A stretch of DNA of 64,000 bases from Daphnia carinata (lineage: Eukaryota > Arthropoda > Branchiopoda > Diplostraca > Daphniidae): contig NC_081339.1 of the NCBI RefSeq assembly GCF_022539665.2, positions 1,612,001 through 1,676,000 of the forward strand. The letters are read 5' to 3'. The first letter of the stretch is position 1. Every line of letters starts with the position of its first letter. The notes under the pieces were generated by a model. The model searched no databases and was not told the origin of the DNA. It was given only the letters and a program-made list of their open reading frames with translations. Below, in pieces: positions 23,879-34,489 of the stretch. Both the position numbers and the translations under genes were made by a program.

Positions 23879-25473
23879 TTAGGGCCTGTAGATCTCTCTT
23901 GCTGTTTTCGCTCTAGAATCGTTCAAGCCAGTCACTACCCATTTAGTTAGATTAGTAGACTTAGCTTGTGAGAACTCAAGCTTCTTGGATAAGTTTTCTT
24001 CGTCGCTTGAGGAGCTCGAATCTGATGAAGAACTTGAGTCGGACGGATTTCGGATTTCGTTCTTCTTCTGAAGAGCCTTCTTCTTTTGTTTGCTGAGAAA
24101 CAGCTGGAATACAGTATCGCACACATAGTCAATGTCGAGCAGAATTCACTTACAATTCGTTGAAGCGGTGGTGTGGTGTACGCGAGGTCAGTTTCAATCG
24201 TCTGAATCGGCTGTTTTTTTTCTCTATAGTTGTTCTGCGGTGGCTTCGTCATCAGAGCCCATTGCTTTTGGTTTAGGCTTAAGCCACCAGCGGATTTTAT
24301 GTGTTAACTTCCGAAATTTATTTTACTTTTTCGGCTTTACCTTGCCAGTTGCAAAACTCCCGGTGACCTTTTCTTGTTTGTCATGCATCCCTGCAATTGC
24401 ATCTGCTTGCTGTGTCACGGGATCGTCCTGTATGCTGATCTCTGGTGTTCCTTGGCGACCATCAAGTCTTTTTCGGATCATCACTGGAATTGGAGGTGCC
24501 CTACGCACATATTTCGGTCGTGGTGCTTGAACATGCACTATTCGTTTTTCCAGATCTCCCGGTTGCCGGTATGTTCCGATTGGATTTCCACCGGGGGCAA
24601 GGATGCCCTATACGATTTGGTGCTGGATCGTAACTTTCCTGCTATTTCAGGACGTTCAAGATCTTTAGGATATTGGTCATGTGGCTCAAAAATGACTTGT
24701 TTGGATCGGTAATAGGGGGAAATTCTTTCTCGTCGAAAACGAGGACTTTGTTTGGCCGTTCTCCTAGAAAAGCATGGTCTGAAGGGTACTTTGGTGAATT
24801 CACTATAGAGTCGGTCGTTTGACTTTATGGTGCTTTAGATTCCTTACAAGCTTCCTGGTCTTGATGGGAATCTAACTCTGTAAGATAATAAAAAGGAATA
24901 CTGGCTTCGCTAATGGGTAAAGTACGGAATCATGAACAGGTGGTTATGGTGCTTGACGCCGTTTTGCGGCGACGCGTCTGAAGTTTCTCAGTAAGCGATC
25001 CTGAAGGTTGGGCCGTTGACGCGGCCAGTCCGTAGAACTCACGTTTGAAGTCACCTCTCTTGTTCTAGCGGTAACACTTCTGAGGCAGTGTTGTCGTCAA
25101 GCTGGATGTTAATATGCAAGTTGCCACCGTGTTTTTGCTTGCAGTTATCTGGCTTATTTTTCTCCATTCTCCTTTTGGTTTCCAAAGCCATTTTTAAATT
25201 TGTCTTCTTGGAACCGAGAATAGTGTGGATTTGATGTGGAAGACGTTCAATTACCATCACTGTTTCAGAATCTGATAGGGTCGTTTCGCTATCGTTTACG
25301 TCGATATCGTCGTCGATAGCTGAAACTTCTGTAAGGTCTTCAAGGAAATCCGTTTGATCCCTTTTAGGAAACTCTTCTGGTGTGGTGTGGCAGAAGCCTT
25401 TACTTTTGCGCATTCCACAGACACAGCCACAGTTAAACGTAATTCGTTCTTGTGTAAGATAGAAATACAGCAT
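23879..25473 (-). pseudogene. Broken coding region, family not recognised
   Basis: Consecutive minus-strand frames have protein-like composition. The piece at 25473-25051 has a Cys-rich CGCVCGMRKSKGFCH, an acidic stretch and a Lys-rich end. A middle stretch about 24712-24540 reads VIFEPHDQYPKDLERPEIAG, then meets a stop and shifts frame into VHVQAPRPKYVRRAPPIPV (24538-24323). The last piece, 24124-23879, carries a serine-run SSSSSDSSSSSDEE. The frame change suggests decay. A retroelement Gag or a lineage-specific gene are both possible. No catalytic motif is visible. Confidence 0.35.
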
Positions 25474-26197
25474 TAGAAGAAACAGGCAAAGCGGTATGAT
25501 TCAAAATCTTATATCCATTTTTAGATTTACTATTATTGTATTTAGCTGAGATGTTGCCGGTGAATTTGGCACCTGTACTAATGGCGTAGCAGCATTTTGC
25601 TAAAGAGTAGCAAACCACCCATACCCGGAAAATGCTATTCTACAAAAATTCACCTTTGTGTTATATTTTCATATGAATCCGTTACTCTTAAAATGTTATT
25701 TCCGTTAATTGTTTTGCCGATTGTAATGCGCAATCGAGTATTGGATCCATAGGATTTTTACACAGAAAGAAACCATGATGATATTAACGAAGATTAATAT
25801 TAATTAATATTATCTATAACATTAACTAACGGTACAGGCCATTTGGTCTTCCGTGGTACAATTACGTCTTATTATAATTGCAATAGAAAAAAAACGTAAA
25901 TAAAAATACGCTTACAATAAATAATTTCGATACCGTCAGTTAAGATTTAAGGAGGTGCGCATGCGCAAATTGTCGCATCGCCATCATCCATTTGTATTGG
26001 AAAAACTGCAAGTGGCAACGTTGTTTGTTGTGAAGTGTTTTCTTTCTATTTTCCACGTCCTCTAGTCTTTTTCCGTTCTGTTTCACCACCTGTAAAGAGC
26101 CTTTTTTATTTTAACACAGTAAGCTGTTTTGGACGCTTTTACAACTTATTATCCCCATTGCCTGTCGTTTATTACTTCGATTCTAGTTGAAATGGGT

Positions 26198-26205
26198 ATT
26201 GTTGC
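26198..26205 (+). repeat. Left 8-bp target-site duplication of the hAT insertion
   Basis: ATTGTTGC directly precedes the left terminal repeat CGGTGTATTGG. The identical 8-mer directly follows the right terminal repeat at 32470-32477. Eight-bp duplications are the hAT hallmark. Confidence 0.85.
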
Positions 26206-26574
26206 CGGTGTATTGGATTTGGTAGTTTTTTAAGCTTGAAATCAAATCCTCGAAAAACAGGTCCGTCAAATAAAATCCAAATCAAATAGCGCAAAAAAAT
26301 GAGTTTTCAAATCAAATCTTTGAAGGGGATAGAGACAGTGGTACCCCTTGTCATAATTACTACGTTTCGACAGACCTACCCGAAAAAACGACAGAGGTAC
26401 CCCGACAGACCTAGCCTTACAGATAACGGAAATCATCTCCCGTTAGACCTACCCCGACATATCTCCCGGAATGGAAAAAACTGAATATTACTAATACTCA
26501 TTTAACTAAAAAAAACTACCCCGTTAATAATTTATTAAAAAACTCGTCTTATCTACCCATTTGTTTAACTGAGA

Positions 26575-26905
26575 TCGACAAGCCTACCCTTTCGCTGAAC
26601 ACTGATCGACATATGTACCTCTCCGATTAATAAAATCCGACATATCTATCCCTTCGATTAATACAGTCCGACACACCTACCCCTTTGATTAATATAGTCC
26701 GACATACCTACTCTTTCGATTAATACAGTCAGACATTCCTACTTCTTCGCTGGAAAGTGATCGATATACCTACCCCTGCAATTAATACACTCCGACACAC
26801 CTACCCCTTCTGTAAAAACAGTCCGACACTCCTACCCCTTCGTTTTAAATATCCAATTTATCTACCCCTTCGTTTAATAGTGCCCGACGCACCTACTCCG
26901 TTATA
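26575..26905 (+). repeat. Tandem array of about eleven 30-bp units
   Basis: Units such as GTCCGACACACCTACCCC followed by TTCGATTAATAC recur at close to 30-bp spacing (for example near 26637, 26667, 26697, 26727, 26760, 26790, 26820, 26850 and 26881). Copies are diverged but the CGACA..CCTACCCC core is kept. The array is subterminal in the element at 26325-31229. Confidence 0.8.
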
Positions 26906-27946
26906 GGACTTCTTTAAAATGTATTTAGACTTGCTTCAGTCTACCTCTGATTAGCAGCATCCATTTTTAATCACCTCTTTGCTCGTAAGAAGATAAGATG
27001 AGGAAACAAGATGATTCTGCTTTCTCTACTGTTTGTATTATTTGACCAGCTATAATATTTTTATAATACTATGAAGTAGATTACAAAATATTTAATTAAG
27101 AATTTTCCTGTCTAGTTTCTATTCTGGCCACCGTCTCCAAACTGAAATTCATTGCTTCGAAACATAAAATATTAATGACCTAATTTTTCTGTTTCTATAT
27201 ATACCATATTACCCCGTTTCCATAAATAAGCTGAAGTCTAAAACTCTAAGCGGAACTGGGTGAACCAATTGTTGAAAAAGTCAATAAGGATTGGAAAATA
27301 GGTTTGCAATGTAATCTAAAAAACGAAACCCATAACGAAGCCTTTCCTAGCACGGGCAGGATGTTTTCCCATTTTTCCCTATATGGCTCGTACCCTAATT
27401 CTATGAATTTTGTTAAATCCTTGCATTTGGGGTCCACAAACAGACTTTGCCGTCAAACCATGAAATGAGTACTGTTGGGATCCATGGGTCGTCTATGCCT
27501 TCCAATATAAGAAAATTCCCCCCAAAAAACAAACATTTGGATTTTGGACTGGTAAAAGTAAATTACCATTCATAATTATATCCCATCTTATAACTGTAAT
27601 TTATATTTAAAAGAAGAACAACTTAAATCGTAAGAAAATAAAAAAACCGTTAAAGTTGCGGCTTCGCGGGGCCACCGGAATCACTGATCCAGCTGGATTA
27701 TCTCCTAAGCACTCTATCTCTGATTATCTCCGCTAGTCACAGTAAGCTTTGTTTTAGTCGGCTTGACTGTGTGGCCATCATCCTGATCAGCTCGAACGTC
27801 CATCTACCACCCCCCGGCGCCAAAGAATAGCAGATGGCCATCCAGACCGCCCAGAGTTTTCCATGACTGCATTCCGCCCAATCATGTTTCCATGATCGCC
27901 AAGGAAAAACTTCAGCACTTTAGTTCAAGGTATCGAGTACCCTGTG

Positions 27947-28280
27947 CCTTGAAGTTAACTCCCTTCTAAGTTTTGGGACGAAAAGTGTACTTCACACTTG
28001 GTCACCAGAGGCGCTGCAATGCAGCTTTTTGCAGTTAATGTTTGAAATTGGGTTTTTTTTTAAAACATAATGGCTATCAATTAGAGCGACAAAGTTTTAT
28101 TCACTCTTTGTACTGTTTATCAAGAATGCTTAGAAATAAAAAAAAATATCATTTACAATTTGAGATCCTGTGTTAAATGCATGATGTTCAAACAAAAAAA
28201 AGCTGCATTGCAGCGCCTCTGGTGTCCAAGTGTGAAGTACACTTTCCGTCCCAAAACTTAGAAGGGAGTTAACTTCAAGG
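27947..28280. mobile_element. MITE with inverted arms of about 85 bp
   Basis: The left arm starts CCTTGAAGTTAACTCCC (27947) and ends in GCGCTGCAATGCAGC. The right arm (about 28195-28280) is its reverse complement with two or three mismatches. The loop is about 165 bp and AT-rich. No coding capacity and no clear target duplication were found. It lies inside the nested element described above. Confidence 0.8.
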
Positions 28281-28289
28281 GATAGGGAG

Positions 28290-29880
28290 GGGTATTGAGA
28301 AAAATTAATTTTGAAAAAATAACGTTACATCTATATTAAGTAAGGAATGCTATACCTTTTGAGAAAAAAGATTTTTTTTAGCTCAACTCTAAGTATTTTA
28401 TATAAAATTTTAAAAAACCTAGTCTTAGCATTACGCTTATAGGGAAAAACCGGGTGTGCCTATTTCGTGAACGAGGACCTAGAGCCTTAGCGGTAAGTTC
28501 TACAAAAAAAACTAAGTATTAGTGAATTGTAGATCACGACCTAATCTGATCAGCAAAAATTAAAAAAAAAATCTACCTGTATACATTAAATAGCAATGGG
28601 AGTATAAAAAACACCGTAGTGCCATAAGAATACACGTAAATGAAGGAGGTGTGCCTAATAATTTGGTGGGTACTGTATATTATCATATGAAATTTTAGTA
28701 CCGTAAATTCAAATACCAGCATGGTTAAACATTGAAAAAAAACTGTTATGGAGAAAATGTAAAAGTAAAAATAAGAATAAGTATTTGATGTATAATTGCA
28801 GTATGAGTAAATTATTAAAAGAAACCGTAGTCCAGTTCACGTACATCAAATTTGTCAGCGCTTTTTAATGGTTAGTGGGCGCTCAAAGAAGATCTGATAA
28901 CTGAACCATGGCACCAACGCGACCTTAAGTCACGTGCCGTAGCAAATCATTAGCGTGTGCTTTGAACAACAATGGGCCCTGAAGTTCAACAGAAAAAAGC
29001 GACACAATTCAGATTTAAAGAAGGTTTGATTTTAAAAAACATCTCTTAGAAATAAATTTAAAAGATATATATATAATGCATCACAATATATTAGATGAGC
29101 GAGAACTATATTTTCACGGACTGTTTAAATAAGAAGAAAAAAGTTTTAATGAAAAAATCAAGGATCAACATATAAATGCCTTACACATTATGCTTGCTGA
29201 AATAAAAAAGTATACTTATTTCAAATACCTAAATCATTTACTGCTTATTTTAAAATTAACAGTGGTTGGATTATAGTGTGGATGAGTAGGTGCCTGAATA
29301 CTGAGTTGAAGTACAATGAACAATTCCTGTAGGCAATAGGAACTTATAAATGTGCATGAAGCTGCACTATAGTACAACAATTCCTTACAATTCTCATTCT
29401 GTTAATTAAGTTTGTTTACTCATTGATTAAAAGAAAAGAAACAAATAAAAGGTTTGTCTACTCTTTTTGGCTAACCTTCAGGAAACAGACCAGAACAATC
29501 CAAATGTGAAGGCAAGCTGCCTCATGCCAATACATCAGGCAAGGGAACAGACACAATCATCCATAACATCATGTCATGGTAAGTCCTATAATAACAATTA
29601 GTAATGATGGTAGTTATCAAAGATTCACCTGTTGACACTTAAGCAGTACTAAAATAGCAACAAATGTTATCCCCTGTTATACTGTTTGAAATTGTAGACC
29701 AGTAATATCAAGTTGGATTATACATTCAACAATAGAATAGATGTGTGTCACCCACAATTCTAACTTGTATTACTAAAGAAAATTGTACTTTCCATTTCAA
29801 CTTGTAGAAAAACGATCTAAAAGACACTGCTGCTTACACTGCTGCACATAATCTTTGTGGTGTGTGCCTAATCAACACCA
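28290..29880. other. Non-coding part of the nested element
   Basis: AT-rich sequence with no open frame of note. Two exon-like stretches with splice-like borders (29480-29580 and 29807-29890) give no recognisable protein. Confidence 0.35.
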
Positions 29881-29887
29881 TAGATAA

Positions 29888-30673
29888 TGTAAGGACTCTC
29901 AATAAACTTTAAGCTCAATAATGTAAGGACCCCGATAAACGTTAAGTTCAATAAGTAGTTAGATGGTGTGATTTATTGCTCTTTGTTGCTGCTACCCCCT
30001 CTGCCTCCCCTCACTGACTATTTTGTCTCTTGTTTCGTTTTTTTAAAATTACCCTTTTGACGCATAATGGGGGGTCATCGACAGGACATAAATCAGTTGA
30101 CCTCGCTTCTCACGTAACACTCTGGTTCCGTTTCGATGACCCCACACAACTTAGCGTTCCCACGCTGAGTTGGCGTCATCAAGCTAAAGCGTGGTATAAA
30201 AACCCTCGCCGGAGCTGTGCTTAAGGGTCAGTTCTAGCTTAGCCTCTCAACCGCATAGTTGTGCAGCGAAGTCTTTGTTTTACTTAGTGTAACTCCGAAC
30301 TGTCGAAGATCCAATACACCAGTAACGAAGTGCCAATTCCCGTGTTTTCCACTTCGCTGCTACAAGTCCTCAGCCGAAACGCTGCTCCCCGCTCTTTCCG
30401 ACGCCACCTTCCACATCGCTAGCACCATGACTTCCGCGTAAGTACCCTCAACGCCTCTTATTCTTCTTAGCTTTCCTGACTAGTGTTCTTTTCATATCCG
30501 GGCAGCCGACGTGACTGGCTACTGGATCCTAACCACCATAACTATGCACCACCCATCAATTGACCAGAATATTAGAGTTTAAGTTACTAACCTGACCATC
30601 GTCAGTATTGAGTGTTATTTGTGTGCTTTAATCCCCCAGTCGCGTCAGACGTGACTGGGTCTCGATTATTGCA
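29888..30673 (+). mobile_element. Probable single LTR of a retrotransposon
   Basis: It begins TGTAAGGACC (the first 33 bp are tandemly duplicated at 29888 and 29922), has a TATA box at 30195-30202 and ends ...TTGCA at 30673. It is followed after 2 bp by TGGTGGCAGCGAAGTCGAAC, a plausible primer-binding site. No second LTR was found. A 68-codon frame (30722-30928) may be a Gag remnant. Confidence 0.55.
30195..30202 (+). promoter_or_regulatory. TATA box of the LTR
   Basis: TATAAAAA within GTGGTATAAAAACCC, a good match to the TATA-box consensus and in the middle of the LTR as expected. Confidence 0.55.
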
Positions 30674-30675
30674 TC

Positions 30676-30696
30676 TGGTGGCAGCGAAGTCGAACC
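30676..30696 (+). promoter_or_regulatory. Candidate tRNA primer-binding site
   Basis: TGGTGGCAGCGAAGTCGAAC lies 2 bp after the LTR CA end. The opening TGG complements the universal tRNA CCA end. The cognate tRNA was not determined. Confidence 0.5.
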
Positions 30697-30934
30697 GTGA
30701 ACTCGCCGCTCGAGAACCGACGTGCCCGCTACCAACGAGCTGTCCTTCTGGAGCGTGTCGCGAACGTTACACATTGCCCGTGACTTAAATGACGAAACGT
30801 GCTGTGGGTATCAGACGGTATGCGTGAATGAACGAACAGGTCGTCAAATTGTAATAACCATCCCTCCCCATGCCTCCACTGCCGAAATCAAACAACACGC
30901 ACCTGCGACGCATTGCGTAAGACCGTAAAGCTAC

Positions 30935-31045
30935 GGACGACACCGGGACTCACGCTGACTCCCGAAACTCACGCTCACTCACACCGACTCCCGAAACCTC
31001 ACGCTAACTCACGCCGACCTCCGAAACTCACGCTCACTCACATGG
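30935..31045 (+). repeat. Short tandem repeat CTCACGCT-CACTC
   Basis: Three to four diverged units containing CTCACGCTCACTCACRCC and GACTCCCGAAA, about 28-35 bp each, directly after the Gag-like fragment and before the subterminal repeats of the nested element. Confidence 0.6.
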
Positions 31046-32469
31046 GGTAGATGTGACGGGAGTGTTTTTTAAATTCTTATTGGGTACATATGTCGGGGTA
31101 GCTTTGACGGGAGATGTTTTTCCATGTTGTGCAGGGTTACGTATGTCGGCGTAGGTTTGTCGTTTTTTGGGGTACGTCTGTCGAAACTTCTAGGTACTTG
31201 TGATGGAGGGTAGCACTGTCCTCATGCCCTTTTAAGATATGGCCGAAATCCAAATCATTTTATATTTAAAAAAACCAAATCAAATCCAAATCAAATCCGA
31301 TTTATTTGGCTTTTTTCCTTTTGACGATTGATAGTTCCCAAAAATGGGCATTTCGTTTTATGATCACAAGCATGTCAAATAATTTTAGTTTTTTATTGTT
31401 TCGTTTTGCCGACAAAATGTCAACTGCCGTGCTAAATGCACGCTCTATATTAGCAGAAGAACATGGAATTTCCATAATATCCCTTGTAATTGGTGCTAAG
31501 GTTAGGGATCTGTGTGGATTAAGGTTCCAATATCTACACGGACTAAAACCGAGATCAAATTGACCCTTTATTTACAATTGGTGGCTGTTTCAAATTTATA
31601 TGTTCCAATGGCCCCTAGCAGGGGTCTTTACGGAGTTTTAATGCTTATAGGATATAAAAACGAGCTAGGAAAAAAATAATGTAATCAGTTTACAGAAAAA
31701 TGAATGAGGAATGATTTAAGACCTTTTTTATAATATCGTCTATCGTTTAAGGGTTTAAATTGAAATAGTTGTCTAGGCAAAAACTGCAAATGGGCCGTAA
31801 AAAATTTTTTTGGGGGGATAACTCGAAAACTTTTAGAGTCTAAAGCTTCTAATTTTTCTAAAAATTAACAATGCTAATTCCTATTATCTCAATTTTTTTG
31901 AACAAAATCCCTATCATACTTCGAGTGGTATAATTCTTGTTTCAATTGCCTAGCGTTCCAATTGTGGCCTAACTTACCGATCAGAAGTGGAAGGTATCTG
32001 TAGAATGTTAGAATAAGGTTGACAGGTCAATAACCTCACTTGAGGACTCTTGCTGCCTAGCATGTGCCAACTGACAATGACTGTCTGTGGCTATGAAAGA
32101 AACGTATTAGAGACCAAGCCAAGTAGGGAGTAAGCTTGTCAACAACAAATTCAGCAACAACTGGAAATAAAATACATGTGTGTCCATTAGTTATATGCAA
32201 ACAAACATAGCAAGTAGCTTATACCCATCAGAAATGGAAGATATTTGTAGGGTGTGGAGAGATGAGATATAGAATGAGGATGATAAGACGAAATATTCAC
32301 TGTGAACTCTTTTTTACGTAATGATTTGGATTTGGTTTGGAGTTTAGACGATATTTCAAATCAAATCCAAATCAACACTAAGAAGGTTTTTTAAAGCCAA
32401 TCCAAATCAGCAAATTATTTGATTTCATTTGGATTTGATTTGAATTGCGGACAAAAATCCAATACACTG

Positions 32470-32477
32470 ATTGTTGC
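32470..32477 (+). repeat. Right 8-bp target-site duplication of the hAT insertion
   Basis: ATTGTTGC directly after ...CCAATACACTG, identical to 26198-26205. Confidence 0.85.
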
Positions 32478-32539
32478 TGATAAGTATGAACGCGTCAACT
32501 GTCCATTTGATCCTGTTCACATCATTGAGAGACGGAATT

Positions 32540-34480
32540 GCAGGCAAGTTCAAACGTGTATGTTATTATTAACTTTACTATTATTGCCTAAATCAAAATG
32601 CGAAGATTTAATAGATTTTATCTAGAACTCTAGAATCTCCCCGCAAATCTGCCAGAGGTGTAGTTCTCATCTTTTCACATCCCATTAACTGAAAGATTGC
32701 AAACGTTGAAATATCTCAGCCGCTTAAAGTGGCTGGTTTCAGAAAATGGCAGTGTTTTGTGGCCTATGGCGGATGGCATTGTGCTTCCCTTTTCTGTGCA
32801 TGCCCGATTGTGTACATAGCGACATGAGCCCAATCTCTAGGAGCGGAAAATATCACGTTGACACATGGTAGTTAATCAAAACCGGTTTAGTATCAAGGCC
32901 CAAACCTGGTGAGCCATGCCCATGAACGAGCTCCGTGAAACGGCAGACAGCAGTGGCAGAAAACCTAAAAATTTCTTAATTCTATGGTGATATAAAATAA
33001 ATCAAATAAACTAATCAGATAATATTAAACAGAATTAATATGTATATCAGATAATATTAAGCAGAATTAATATGTATTCCATGAATCCTTGAACTTAAAA
33101 AACAATTGCGACAAATACCAGCACAACAGCAACAAAGAGAAAGTACGTGAAACAGACCACAGTTTTATTGCTGACCTAACAAACCGAAATTTGCAAAAAA
33201 AAAATTTTTTCGAGGCCGGGGGATTCGGTAGTACTGGTACCATACGCACGACTTTTTAATAATTCGAATTGCCCGTCTGCAAAGTCTGAAAAATTTAATC
33301 GTCGGTTGTGTTAGCACGTTCCACCAATATCACCAACGGGAGAACGTTTTAATCACAAATCGAAAGGAAAGTAGGCTTTGGAGCAGCACTCAACGAAAGA
33401 GTTGATTATCCAGATAACGTCGAGAAAAAAATCCCCAGATTGAAGATGCCAAAACAACAGACAAGTCGAGTAGCAACAAGTAAATGAAAAGACGCCATAA
33501 AGGACCTAACCCTTTAAAGGGAGAACGGATTTTCGAACTTCTCTACATAACGTTCACGTTATGTCGACACCCCCAAAACCCCAACACTACCCCCTAATTC
33601 GATTCAAGGCCTTAACCTTACTTAAAACTAAACTTAAACCTCACGTAACCTGACTTGAATCAAATCACAAAAGTATGTGTCGTAGTATGCGAGTCTATGA
33701 TCAATATTGTTGTGAAGATGATGTCAAAATAATTAAAAAGTTACTCTCTCCTCGCAGGAGTTAAATTCTTTATAAAACGCCCCTTTTCTTTATTTCCTTT
33801 GCCGCTAGTTTTCGTTTCATCAACACGTTTCGACCTGGGATTCCTTCTCGTTCGCTTTTCTGATAATGCATACAATTTTTAAATTCTTCGAACGAGCTTT
33901 CGCTCGTGATGAACAATTTGGATTGTGAATAAATGAAGTGAAGACATTCGAATGAAGTGAATATAGATCAAGGAATTTTGGGGCCAGGCTTCTATGACGA
34001 TTTGATGAAGTGGACCTGACTGTTAAGCCTTTCTTGGCCTGCCTAAGGAAAAAGACACCTTAAGATCTGTGAAGTCGATTGAGTGCGGCTGAATTGAGAC
34101 GAGTTCTGCGCATCTAGACAGGAAATGAGCGCAAGCATTGTTGACGTCTTACGGGGTAGTTGGATGAGTGTAAGGGTGTTTGCCGCTATCGAATCAAAGT
34201 TGGCCAAGACTCTTAACGGGTCCCAAGTAAAAGCGTATTTAGGATCGGAGGTCTTTTATTGTAGATACTTATCATGAGTTTAGTGATTAGTGGGTCCTAT
34301 TTCGACTTTGTTTCCTGGTTTCATAGAGAGCACGGATGGAAGCATGGAGCGAGCTACATTGACCGTGCTATAGCTTTTGTCCGCTTCAAAGTAACCGGAG
34401 AGGGAGTTAACTTCTGTTAAATAAATATTTTTCATCGGTGTAAGAAAATCATACAGTCTATATAATAAGAAAAATGATTA
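32540..34480. other. Non-coding interval with one 32-bp tandem duplication
   Basis: No protein-like frame was recognised. At 33014-33077 a 32-bp unit ending AGAATTAATATGTAT is present twice with a single A/G difference. The rest is AT-rich unique-looking sequence. Confidence 0.4.
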
Positions 34481-34489
34481 TTGTTTAGG

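Larger units (their letters stand above)
26325..31229. mobile_element. Unclassified inverted-repeat element with 30-bp subterminal repeats
   Basis: The left end GGGGATAGAGACAGTG and the right end, reverse-complemented GGGCATGAGGACAGTG, are imperfect inverted repeats. Inside each end are inverted copies of a CGACAGACCTACCCC-like 15-mer: many on the left, and at least four on the right (31030-31190, as GGGGTAGNNNTGNCGG types). A related right end occurs at 51649-51679 with GGGATAGAGACAGTGG reverse-complemented. No transposase was recognised. I could not define a target duplication. Confidence 0.6.
26206..32469. mobile_element. hAT-type element, 6.26 kb including nested insertions
   Basis: The left end is CGGTGTATTGGATTT; the right end, reverse-complemented, is CAGTGTATTGGATTT. 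Both ends carry subterminal copies of AAATCAAATCCAAATC-like sequence (26230-26290 and 32320-32450; also 31245-31310 beside the nested element). An exact 8-bp duplication flanks the ends. No hAT transposase is visible inside, so it is non-autonomous or eroded. Most of its length comes from a second element nested within it (26325-31229). Confidence 0.8.
26192..32535 (+). pseudogene. Small CHHC-like ORF split by the hAT insertion
   Basis: Left of the insertion the sequence reads ATG GGT ATT GTT GC (26192-26205). Right of it, after the duplicated 8 bp, it continues T GAT AAG from 32478. Without the insertion the frame would run MGIVADKYERVNCPFDPVH and on to about 32535. C-P-F-D-P-V-H has the C-x5-H half of the CHHC zinc finger found in GTSF1/Asterix and U11-48K proteins. 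The second half (ERRNCRQVQTC) lacks the expected His, and I could not place downstream exons. The gene is therefore interrupted and perhaps already degenerate. The reading across the insertion is exact; the family name is tentative. Confidence 0.45.

Noticed and set aside
24132-24530. 132-codon plus frame
   Set aside because: Cys/Ser/Phe-rich antisense of the broken minus-strand coding region.
26300-26910. Possible CRISPR array because of regular 30-bp units
   Set aside because: Repeats are contiguous and diverged with no unique spacers, and the DNA is eukaryotic; they are subterminal transposon repeats.
28440-28690. Two similar strings GGTGTGCCTA near 28452 and 28648
   Set aside because: Only about ten bases match, with no inverted ends or duplication, so no element can be called.
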